This document shows positions 53,869 through 61,711 of a stretch of DNA of 64,000 bases, in pieces. How positions within the stretch are numbered: position 1 is the stretch's first letter; every line of letters begins with the position of its first letter. The stretch lies in NCBI RefSeq assembly GCF_004010955.1, contig NZ_CP025227.1, positions 2,294,001 through 2,358,000 on the forward strand. Reading direction: 5' to 3'. The notes under the pieces were generated by a model. It did no database searches and was not told the DNA's origin. It was given only the letters and a program-made list of their open reading frames with translations. The stretch comes from Actinomyces wuliandei (GTDB taxonomy: Bacteria; Actinomycetota; Actinomycetes; Actinomycetales; Actinomycetaceae). A program made the translations under genes and the position numbers.

Positions 53869-54010
53869 CCGGCAGAGTGTACTGGGTCCGCTGGCTGTCT
53901 ACCGGCTGCCCACGGGAACCACCAGATCCAGCCGCCCACCAGACCCACCCGGCCCACCGGCTGCCTGCAGGCAGCCGCCCAGGAACACGGTGCCCACGCA
54001 TACCACCTGG

Positions 54011-55228
54011 TCAGTCCCACTGCGGCAACCAGTCGGCAGGCCTGCGCCTAGGCTTGCGGAACCGTCGGCGCCGCATCCAGAAGCGGAGCTCCTGCGGGAA
54101 CCAGGTCGCGGGTAGTGCGTCAGCCCTTGTCGGCACCAGGTCGAGGCCAGCAGGCACCAGGGTCAGGCCATGACGCGAGCGGTACTGGTCCCATGCCCCG
54201 CGAAGCCCGGGAAGCGCCGAGCACATGAGGCGCTCGTAGGCCGGGCCGGGCCAGGTCCACCACACCGGCCTCTCGGGCAGCCCGGCCACCAGCACGGCAC
54301 CGTCCTCCAGACTCTGCGCCCACTCCGACTCCTCTTCGGGCGACCAGTCCACCGGCATGACGTCACCCCTGTAACTGCGCTCCCAGCCGTCCAGGACTCC
54401 GGCAAGAGCCAGCTCGGCCTGGAGCTTGTCAGCAACGGTGGTGAACAGCTCGTGCAGCAGCGGCACGTCTGCTGAGGAGCCAGCGGGAGTGTCAGCAGGG
54501 AAGAAGGCCTCGGCGGGCACCACGCACTCAACCCTGTGCATGCCATGGGGCTCACGCGGATCCAGATGGTGAAACAAGGCGAGGTCAATCGGGGGAGGGC
54601 GAGTCCATGTTGACCCCGTTCTCGTCGCCGCGCCAGCGCTTCTCAACCTCCTCCAGGCGCCCCACGTCAAAGGGCCACACCCGGGCGACGCCCGTGTACC
54701 TGGTGGGAAGCCACTGTGAGGCGACCGCGCTGAGCACCCGCACCCAGGCGTGCACCGGCTGGCTGCACACCCGGTGGCGCACGTACCAGGTCATGCAGAC
54801 CACCCGCACCCTGGGTCCAGGCTCCTCGTCCTCCGCGTCAAGGTCGTAGTCCGGCACGTGCGGCCCAGGCTCTGGCCACAGCCGACGGGTCAGGGCGTCC
54901 GCGACCACGCCGTCACCGGCCCGGGCCAGGCGGACGGCCAGCTCGAGCCTGCGGTCGCGCGCTGACCGGCGATCACGCGGCTGGCGCCCAGAACTCACCT
55001 CGCACACAAAGTGCATGGCGTCCTTGCCGGAGACCTCGACCAGATAGTCGTAGAAGCGGAAGCCATGTCCAGGGAGCTCTCCTCCAGGACGGCGAGGACC
55101 TCCGTTGTCCCCTCGCGCCGCACGGTGATGAACGCCCCGTCACCGTCAACGCCCTCCACGACGTAGCCAGCCAGGGCCGCCGCGACCACGTCGTCCCGTG
55201 TGAGCTCACGGCGGACGTAAACCTGCAT
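54011..55228 (-). pseudogene. Hypothetical gene broken by two frameshifts
   Basis: Three overlapping minus-strand frames read as one protein of about 400 residues. Part 1 starts at ATG 55228 (MQVYVRRELTRDDVVAAALAG) beside GGGAGG and is sensible to about 55080. Part 2 carries on one frame over (FRFYDYLVEVSGKDAMHFVCEV) down to 54590. Part 3 continues after a C5 run (plus-strand G5 at 54591-54595) with IDLALFHHLDPREPHGMHR to the stop at 54011. Restoring one base in the C run and removing two near 55080 joins them. The family is not recognised. Could be a pseudogene, a contingency locus or sequencing error; single-ORF annotations would be 54011-54541, 54585-55016 and 54995-55228. Confidence 0.5.
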
Positions 55229-55441
55229 ATCCTCCCTGGGACCATCCGCGCCTGCCGGTATCACGTTTATCACATCATTTGTCGCTCTCTTGTCTTCTTT
55301 TTACCCACGAGCTCAGCCTACCCGCGATATCAGCACGACCCGGTCACCACAGGGGGCGCTCTCTCCAGCCAGGCTCAGCCATCGGTGGGCAGCCGCAGCA
55401 CCAGCCGAGCGGAACCGGCCGCCGCGAGGCAGCGTCAGCAC

Positions 55442-56410
55442 ATGAACCACGCTGATGCCGCCGTCTCACTTCTCCTGGAGCACGTCGCCTCCCTGCATGG
55501 GGCCGCGCACTCCGACGAGGTCGCCCGCACCGCTGCTGAGCAGGAGGCTGTCAAGGTCGCCCTGGCGGCAGGCCTGCTCTACCGGGAGGGGCACTGCCTC
55601 CTGGTGGTGCCGGGCACGGACCACCGCACCGTGGTCGCACGCTCCTTCCGAGGCCAGCTGACCTGCGCCAGCGCGGCGGAGATCCTCGGCTACCCCGTGC
55701 TGCACCCACCAAAGGAGGTCCACGTCGCCGTCAGCCGTAACCATGGTGTCCGTGCCTCCGCCAAGCGCCCGCTCGACGGTGTCCGGCTCCACCGCGTCCT
55801 CGAGCTCACCCCGCTGACGGTGGACGGCCTGCCGGTGGTGGTGCCCGCCGAGGTCGTGGCCTGCTGCCTGGTCTGCATGGATGAGGCACCTGCCGTCGCG
55901 GTCGCGGACGCTGCGCTCCACCGCAGGGATGTCACCCACGAGGAGGTGTCCGACCTCCTGACCTCCCGGTACGCCGCCACCGCGCGCAACCGCCTTGCCC
56001 AGACCGAGCCGGGCACCAGGTCCGTGCTGGAGACAGTAGTCCGCCTGGCGCTGCGCCGCGCCGGGCTGCGGGTGGAGTGCGGTGTGTGGATCGAGGACGT
56101 GGGCGAGGTGGACTTCCTTGTCGAGGGGTGGCTCATCCTCGAGATAGACGGCTACGAGTTCCACAGCTCACGGGAGCAGATCCGCAAGGACCGGCACCGC
56201 GAGCACGCGGCCGCCCGGCTCGGGTACGTGACGATTCGGCTGCCCCACCAGGACGTCATGGAGGGCGAGCGTGCCATTGTGAGCACTGTCGTGGGCGCGA
56301 TGCGCGGAGTCGCACGCTCATCTTTTATCGTAGACCCTTATAGCCCTGCAATCGCGCGGAAGCTTGGGCGGCTCTGGAATGACGGTCAAGGCTCCCATGT
56401 GCATCGCTGA
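55442..56410 (+). CDS. DUF559/Vsr-like endonuclease-fold protein with AbiEi-like N-terminus
   Basis: 322 residues. The C-terminal PDDEXK-like core is visible: EVDFLVEGWLILEIDGYEFH, then RKDRHREHAAARLGYVTIRLPHQDV, as in DUF559 proteins related to very-short-patch repair nucleases. The N-terminal half resembles the winged-helix and linker of AbiEi-type actinobacterial proteins. ATG at 55442 lies ten bases after GAGGCAG. Such proteins are common in actinobacteria and often linked to defence or TA-like loci; no partner toxin is seen here. Confidence 0.72.
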   Translation: MNHADAAVSLLLEHVASLHGAAHSDEVARTAAEQEAVKVALAAGLLYREGHCLLVVPGTDHRTVVARSFRGQLTCASAAEILGYPVLHPPKEVHVAVSRNHGVRASAKRPLDGVRLHRVLELTPLTVDGLPVVVPAEVVACCLVCMDEAPAVAVADAALHRRDVTHEEVSDLLTSRYAATARNRLAQTEPGTRSVLETVVRLALRRAGLRVECGVWIEDVGEVDFLVEGWLILEIDGYEFHSSREQIRKDRHREHAAARLGYVTIRLPHQDVMEGERAIVSTVVGAMRGVARSSFIVDPYSPAIARKLGRLWNDGQGSHVHR

Positions 56411-56428
56411 CCTTGATGCACATGGGAG
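56392..56428. terminator. Hairpin at the end of the DUF559-like gene
   Basis: CTCCCATGTGCAT at 56392-56404 pairs with ATGCACATGGGAG at 56416-56428, a perfect 13-bp stem with an 11-nt loop. It overlaps the stop codon at 56408-56410, so the stop lies in the loop. Probable terminator without a T-run. Confidence 0.55.
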
Positions 56429-56594
56429 ACGATCACACGCGTGAACCGCCGGGGCGGCGCCTGGGGTCAGGCGCGCGGACACACCGGTCCGTCTACCGGG
56501 GCCTGGCGGGTGAGTCCGGCCTGAGCCAGGCACGGGCGGGCAACCGCCGCAGGCCCTATGCTCCCGCGACACGCCGACCAGGGTGCCGCAGGCC

Positions 56595-57112
56595 TCAGCC
56601 CCGCGCCTCCTCAAAGGTCAGCCCCGAGGTGCGCAGGCCCTGGACGCGGGCCGCCTGGGCCTCCTGAGGCACCGCCCCCGGGTCCCCTCCTCGGTGGACG
56701 GCCCGGTTGCGCTCATCGACGAAGACCACGTGCGGCACGTAGCTGCGGGCCTCGGCGTCGCTGAGCTGGGAGTAGGCGATGAGGATGACGACGTCCCTGG
56801 GAGACACCAGGTGGGCGGCCGCACCATTGACACCGACCTCCCCCGAGCCGCGTGGGCCGGGGCTGCGGAGTCGAAGTAGGCACTGGCCTGGGCGGCGGTC
56901 CCCCGAGCCGCGTGGGCCGGGGACGGCGTAGGTGGTCAGCCGACTGCCGTTGGTGCAGTCCAGGACGTCCACGCGGTCACCGGGAAGCAAGTCCGCCGCC
57001 TCAAGCAGGGATCGGTGTCCACGGTGATGGAGCCGACGTAGTCCAGGTCAGCCCGGGTCACTGTGGCCCGGTGGATCTTGGAGGTCATCATCGTGCGGGT
57101 GCGGGTCGCCAT
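56595..57112 (-). pseudogene. panD: Aspartate 1-decarboxylase, frameshifted and with a 60-bp insertion
   Basis: PanD makes beta-alanine for pantothenate. The start [21 protein letters not shown], with the Gly-Ser self-cleavage site, is intact. After SITVDTDP the frame is lost near 57005 (one C apparently missing) and resumes one frame over at [19 protein letters not shown] 20-codon insertion flanked by two copies of PGPRGSG then precedes [23 protein letters not shown]. The sequence after that matches PanD up to a C-terminal extension. It follows panC by 10 bp. As read, the protein cannot be made; the organism would need beta-alanine from elsewhere unless the shift is a sequencing error. Confidence 0.8.
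56839..56922. repeat. 60-bp duplication inside panD
   Basis: A 24-bp segment is repeated at 56839-56862 and 56899-56922 (period 60), adding 20 codons within the region of PanD that normally reads [13 protein letters not shown]. Confidence 0.85.
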
Positions 57113-57122
57113 CGCACCCAGC

Positions 57123-58169
57123 CTAGTCCCGCGCCGCCAGGTCGAGGAGGGCGTTGTCAATGAGCCGCGTCGCCCCTACCCAAGCCGCCACGGCCAGCAG
57201 GCCCTGAGACCCGCCCGGCTGGCCCGCCTCGGTCATCTGGCCCGGCTGGCCCCCGGGCGCCTGCGGCTCCAGGCCGAGCCCAGCCCCGGCCAGGTCCACG
57301 AAGGTCTCCGGGTCCACCAGCGCCACGTAGTCCACCCTGGCCCCGGGAGCGCGCTCCAGGACCCTGAGCGCCGCCTCCCGCACCTCCTGCGGCCGCGCCC
57401 CCTCGGCTGCCGCCTCACGGCCTGCGGCCAGCGCCTGGGACAAAGACAGTGCCTGCTGGCGCTCTCCGGGCGAGAGGTAGGCGTTGCGTGAGCTCATGGC
57501 CAGCCCGTCAGCCTCCCGGCGGGTGCGCACCGCGACGACCTCCACGGGCACGGCCAGGTCACGCACCATGGCGCGCACGACCGCGAGCTGCTGGGCGTCC
57601 TTGCGGCCGAACAGCGCCCAGCGGGGTGTCGTCAGGTGAAGCAGGGTGAGGACCACCTGGCAGACGCCGGCAAAGTGCGTGGGCCGGGTACGGCCCTCCA
57701 GGACGCCTCCCACCGGCCCTGGATCAATGCGCACCTGCGGCTGGCCACCGGGGTAGACCTCCTGCGGGGTCGGGGCAAAGACCACCAGGCGGTCGGCACC
57801 GGTGCTGCTCCTCCCGCCCGTCCCGCCGCCTGCCGCCTCGGGGCCCCCCGCCCCACCCAGGGCCTCCTCCAGCCTGGCCAGGTCGCCACCGAGGTCACGG
57901 GGGTAGGTCTCCAGGTCCTCTCCGGCGGCGAACTGAAGCGGGTTGACGAAGATCGTCACCACCACGGTCCCGTGCGTGCCGACCCGCCGCACCGCCTGCC
58001 GCACCAGGTCCAGGTGCCCCTGGTGCAGGGCCCCCATCGTCATGACGACGGCGCGCGGACCGGGCCGGTCTGCCAGGGCCTGCGCCAGCTCGCGGCGGGT
58101 CCTCACCAGCAGCGGGCCGGTGGGGAGGTTCGTGGAGAGGCTCCCGGAGGGTACCGGCTCACTGGGCAC
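57123..58169 (-). CDS. panC: Pantoate-beta-alanine ligase
   Basis: Joins pantoate and beta-alanine to give pantothenate. 348 residues. The nucleotide motif is [15 protein letters not shown], followed by [20 protein letters not shown] and [14 protein letters not shown]. An additional Gly-rich loop ([15 protein letters not shown]) makes it longer than typical PanC. GTG at 58169 overlaps the DivIVA-gene stop by 11 bp; the open frame extends far upstream without support. Intact, in contrast to panD downstream. Confidence 0.92.
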   Translation of the reverse strand: MPSEPVPSGSLSTNLPTGPLLVRTRRELAQALADRPGPRAVVMTMGALHQGHLDLVRQAVRRVGTHGTVVVTIFVNPLQFAAGEDLETYPRDLGGDLARLEEALGGAGGPEAAGGGTGGRSSTGADRLVVFAPTPQEVYPGGQPQVRIDPGPVGGVLEGRTRPTHFAGVCQVVLTLLHLTTPRWALFGRKDAQQLAVVRAMVRDLAVPVEVVAVRTRREADGLAMSSRNAYLSPGERQQALSLSQALAAGREAAAEGARPQEVREAALRVLERAPGARVDYVALVDPETFVDLAGAGLGLEPQAPGGQPGQMTEAGQPGGSQGLLAVAAWVGATRLIDNALLDLAARD

Positions 58170-58452
58170 GGGCGTCCCCCGCGCGGGCACGAGCCGCCTC
58201 CAGCTCGCCGCGCAGGTAGGCGTTCTCCCGCTCCAGCTCCTCAATACGGTGGTCGCGCGGGGCGACTGCCGCCGCGATCTGCTCGTCGCCGGGGCCTGCC
58301 GCAGCGCCGGCCGCACCGACCTGGGCCTCCAGGAGGCGCATGGCCTCGACAACCTCGTCGAGGTAGGCGTCGACCTCGTCCTGCTCGTAGCCCGCACGAA
58401 GCCGGGTCGGCTGGAACTTCTTGTTGAGGACGTCATTGGCGGTCAGCGGCAT
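58159..58452 (-). CDS. Short DivIVA-domain protein
   Basis: 97 residues. The N-terminal DivIVA motif NKKFQPTRLRAGYEQDEVDAYLDEV (listed here as key features: FxPTR, GYxxxEVDxYLD) is followed by an Ala/Gly linker and a coiled coil (DHRIEELERENAYLRGELE). Likely membrane- or septum-associated scaffold, much shorter than Wag31. ATG at 58452 seven bases after AAGGAG. Precedes panC with overlap. Confidence 0.85.
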   Translation of the reverse strand: MPLTANDVLNKKFQPTRLRAGYEQDEVDAYLDEVVEAMRLLEAQVGAAGAAAGPGDEQIAAAVAPRDHRIEELERENAYLRGELEAARARAGDARAQ

Positions 58453-58569
58453 AGCGTGCTCCTTGGTCTTCAGGAAGGCCCGGGCACGACCCGGCCCAGG
58501 CGGTGTACGACGACACCCAATAGTGCCACTCCTGCGCCTGCGGCACCCGGCTGTCGCGCACCCGCCTGG

Positions 58570-59604
58570 TCACGAATCAGGTGACAGGACCTCCCGCAGC
58601 CGCTGCGCCTGGGCGGCGGTGAGCCGGTGCTCCTCCTGGCAGCGCCGCACCGCGGCCCCAGCGAGGTGACGGTAGGAGGAGACGACGTCGTCAAGGCGGT
58701 GCCCCTGCCCGTCCCGCAGGGCACCCAGGGCCTCCACGTGCTCGGCGACGGTTCCGGCGTCGCCCCGGGTGACCGGCCCGCTCAGCCCTGACAGGCCCTC
58801 GCTCAGTGCCCGCTCCAGGGCTGCGACCAGCAGCGGCCGCATGGTGGCCGCGCCCTCCGCAACCCCTGCGGCCGCCATAGCACGTACGGCCTGGTCCACC
58901 AGGACCACGAGGTGGTTGGCGCCGTGGGCGAGGGCGGCGTGGTAGGCGGGGCGGGCCTCCTCCTCCAGCACGAACGGCTCTCCGCCGAGCTCGACCGCCA
59001 GGGCCTGGGCGATCGGGAGGACGGCGGCAGGGGCTGTCACGGCCATCGGGCACCCGGCGAGCCTGGCGGTGTCGGCGGACCACCCCCCGAAGGTCATGGC
59101 CGGGTGGAGGGCCAGCGGGATGGCCCCGCAGCGCCGGGCAGGCTCCAGGACGCCCACTCCGTAGCGGCCCGAGGTGTGGACGACAATCTGTCCCGGCTGC
59201 CAGCGGCCAAGGTCAGCAAGTCCGGCGACCAGGGGGCTGAGGGCGTCGTCGGGCACAGCCAGCAGCACGAGCTCGGCCCTGTCGACGACCTGCTCGACGT
59301 CCAGGACGGGGACACCGGGCAGCAGCAGCTCCGCCCGGTCGCGGGAGGCCTCGGAGACCGCGTGGACACCGACCACCTGGTGGTCAACCGCCATGAGCGC
59401 CGAGCCGAGGACCGCCCCCACACGCCCTGCGGAGATGATGCCGACCCCCAGGCGCCCGGGCCTGCTCGCCGCACGCCGGGGGGCACCTGCCGGGGATGGA
59501 CCACCAGGAGCAGGGGGGAGGTCATCGGGGAGATCACCGGGAGAGTCAGCGGAGGAGGGGGGCTGCGGCACGTCACCGGTGCCTGTCGTCATGTCCACCG
59601 TCAT
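58570..59604 (-). CDS. Rossmann-like and DUF2520 domain protein
   Basis: 344 residues. N-terminal NAD(P)-binding-like fold begins LGVGIISAGRVGAVLGSALM; the C-terminal DUF2520 helical domain includes FVLEEEARPAYHAALAHGANH and ends with a helical region. Reductase-like proteins of this type are commonly found next to panC in actinobacteria; the substrate is unknown. ATG at 59604 (another at 59592) was selected because upstream text belongs to the previous gene. The first 60 residues are Pro/Ser-rich. Confidence 0.8.
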   Translation of the reverse strand: MTVDMTTGTGDVPQPPSSADSPGDLPDDLPPAPGGPSPAGAPRRAASRPGRLGVGIISAGRVGAVLGSALMAVDHQVVGVHAVSEASRDRAELLLPGVPVLDVEQVVDRAELVLLAVPDDALSPLVAGLADLGRWQPGQIVVHTSGRYGVGVLEPARRCGAIPLALHPAMTFGGWSADTARLAGCPMAVTAPAAVLPIAQALAVELGGEPFVLEEEARPAYHAALAHGANHLVVLVDQAVRAMAAAGVAEGAATMRPLLVAALERALSEGLSGLSGPVTRGDAGTVAEHVEALGALRDGQGHRLDDVVSSYRHLAGAAVRRCQEEHRLTAAQAQRLREVLSPDS

Positions 59605-59617
59605 GCCCACGATCGTC

Positions 59618-60644
59618 TCACGCCTGCCCCCCTCCCGGCACCATCCGGGCGGCCCGCTCCATCCAGTCCCCCGCCTCCTCCGTCCTGCGCCGCCGCAGCG
59701 CACGCAGGGAGATCTCCCGTGCCAGGGCAGTGGCGTCTCTGAGCGCCAGGTTGCTGACAGAGGTGGTGACGCTGGTGGAGACCATCTCCAGGCGAAGGCC
59801 CGCCAGGCCCCACCGCCGCGCCCAGGGCCCCTGCGTGACCCTGATCGACTGGACGCGCTCGTAAGGGACGACGCTGACCCTGCGCGTCTAGCGCGCCCCC
59901 CGGACAAGGACGCAGGTCTCGGTCAGGGCCACCGCGTCACGCCACCAGGCCAGGGGAGAGAACAGCCGTGCACGCCGGGGGACCCGGATGAGACCACGCT
60001 CAGGTGCCCCGACCGGGGCGGAGGTGTCCCCCACGCCGTCGTCGTCGCGTCCGCTCAGCGCGTCATCGACCAGGGTGGAGGGGCAGCCCGCCAGCCCCAG
60101 CACACACCCTGCCGTCGCTACACTGCGCAGGATCGACCCGATGAGGACACGCCTGCCTACCTCGTAGAGGAAGCGCTCCTGCCCGCCCCACTGGCTGTCC
60201 CGCGACGGGCCGCCACGTCGGCCCCTGCCAGGGGCGCCCTGGTGGGAGGCCGTCACCTGGTGCGCCCGCGCCCGGGGAGGCACCTGGGCCTGGGCGGGCG
60301 GATGCTGGTCCAGGCCGGCACCACCACGACAACAGGCCGAGCGCCGCCCAGCCCAGCAGCAGGAGTGCGACCACGGCGAGAAGGTAGGGAAACGGCCCGC
60401 GCAGCACCGTCCCGTGCTCCCTGAGGTAGCGGTAGGCCGCCAGAGTCTCCTCAATGTTGCGCACGAGGATCACGGCGAGCACACCGGTCACGGTCTTCCA
60501 GCCCTCCAGGAAGGCAGTGACCACGGAGACCCGGTGCCAGGCCACGTCGCGGGGCTCAGCAGGTGCCCCTGCCTTGTTCCCAGTTAGGACAGCGTCGCGT
60601 CCCGCACCCCGGGCACCAAGGGACTCGGGTACCGGGGCCGTCAC
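59618..60644 (-). pseudogene. Decayed PH-domain (YdbT-like) membrane protein gene
   Basis: Starts at GTG 60644 overlapping the preceding PH gene. A first section (AWHRVSVVTAFLEGWKTV with a membrane span around FPYLLAVVALLLLGWAALG) is in frame to about 60340. The sense reading then moves one frame (QERFLYEV, VLIGSILRSVATAGCVLG, LFSPLAWWRDAVALTE). An in-frame TAG at 59888-59890 interrupts just before TRRVSVVPYERVQSIRVTQG, which continues open to 59618. The final PH domain is therefore cut off. At least one frameshift and one nonsense change; domain 2 also looks eroded. Confidence 0.7.
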
Positions 60645-61132
60645 AGCCCCGCCATCCTCTCCTCGCCCCGCTCGGACAGGACCTGGCGCAAGCGCTCGGC
60701 CTCAGCCAGCGGCAGCCCGTTGATCGTGGCGTCCGTGGAGGCGGAGGCCGTGTGGAGCCTGACCTCGGCGATGCCCAGCCGACTCGCCAGAGGCCCCTGG
60801 GAGACCTCCACAAGCTGCATCCTCCCGTAGGGGATGACCGACACCCTGCGGAACATCACACCCCGCCGCCACAGGAGGTGGTCCTCCTCCAGGGCGTACC
60901 CCAGGGCACGGACCTGGCGCGGGACCAGCCAGGCCTCCCAGGCAGCCAGCGCCACGGCAGCAACGGCCAGGCCGGCCAGCCAGGGGGTGACCAGGACCGC
61001 GAGCACCGTGGCAGCCACTAGGAGCACACCGTTCACAGCACCGTTGACCAGCCGGGCGGTCACCAGCCGTGGGGAGACCGGTTCGAAGACGGCGTCCCAC
61101 GGCGCCAGGGAGGCACCAGCCGCGCTGCTCAT
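60641..61132 (-). CDS. PH domain (bPH2) membrane protein, YdbS-like
   Basis: 163 residues. Two membrane spans near residues 30-70 are followed by a bacterial PH domain with YALEEDHLLWRRGVMFRRVSVIPYGRMQLVEVSQGP (key: RRGV, VIPYxRxQ, GPLASRLGIAEV). ATG at 61132 after AGGAGAG; a GTG lies directly upstream. Normally paired with a YdbT-like partner, which here is the decayed gene downstream. Confidence 0.82.
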   Translation of the reverse strand: MSSAAGASLAPWDAVFEPVSPRLVTARLVNGAVNGVLLVAATVLAVLVTPWLAGLAVAAVALAAWEAWLVPRQVRALGYALEEDHLLWRRGVMFRRVSVIPYGRMQLVEVSQGPLASRLGIAEVRLHTASASTDATINGLPLAEAERLRQVLSERGEERMAGL

Positions 61133-61222
61133 CACTCTCCTGACATCAAGACCAGTGGTCGGCTGCCGGTGCAGCGGCGGCCCCGCCGTGCACGAGAGGC
61201 CGAGTACCGGGCACCCGGGGTA

Positions 61223-61711
61223 CTACGCCGCAGCACCGCTAGGGGGCGGCGGGCCGTTCCCTTGGACGTCGTTGTCATCGTCGGAGATGACGCACCAGTG
61301 CTCGACCACGAAACCTACCACGGACCACAGGAGGCAGGCCAGGAGGCAGGCAGCGGCGATCCGGGCCAGGTGGCTCATCGCCGGGGACGAGGGGGCCAGC
61401 AGCGCCAGGAGGAGCTGCCCGGCGTAGACACCGCCCACGACCGCGCCCACAAGTGCCGAGGCCTGCGCCGCTGCGGCAGTCGTCACCGCCCCGGTCGGTG
61501 TCATCCAGGTCCGCTCCCGCGAGCGCAGTCGCCGCACGGCCAGGCCGCGTACCAGGACCGCCCCGGAGATGACCAGGGCCGCCACCGCCCCCCAGGGGGT
61601 CAGGACAGGGACCGCCCCCCGGTGCCGCAGCACCAGGTCGCTGAGCGCCCAGCCCACCACCGTTGCGGCAAGGAACACCGCCAGGGCGCTGGTCCGACGG
61701 ACGCGGCGCAT
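61223..61711 (-). CDS. DUF3180 membrane protein
   Basis: 162 residues with four spans in two pairs: SALAVFLAATVVGWALSDL, WGAVAALVISGAVLV, ALVGAVVGGVYAGQLLLAL and ACLLACLLWSVVGFVVE. The C-terminal tail is acidic then Pro-rich. DUF3180 proteins typically follow folK in actinobacteria, as here; function unknown. ATG at 61711 shares its A with the stop codon of the folate gene (TGATG), so translation is coupled. Confidence 0.82.
   Translation of the reverse strand: MRRVRRTSALAVFLAATVVGWALSDLVLRHRGAVPVLTPWGAVAALVISGAVLVRGLAVRRLRSRERTWMTPTGAVTTAAAAQASALVGAVVGGVYAGQLLLALLAPSSPAMSHLARIAAACLLACLLWSVVGFVVEHWCVISDDDNDVQGNGPPPPSGAAA

Noticed and set aside
57123..58436. panC starting at 58436
   Set aside because: The first 89 codons are the DivIVA-domain gene read in another frame; GTG 58169 fits the PanC N-terminus.
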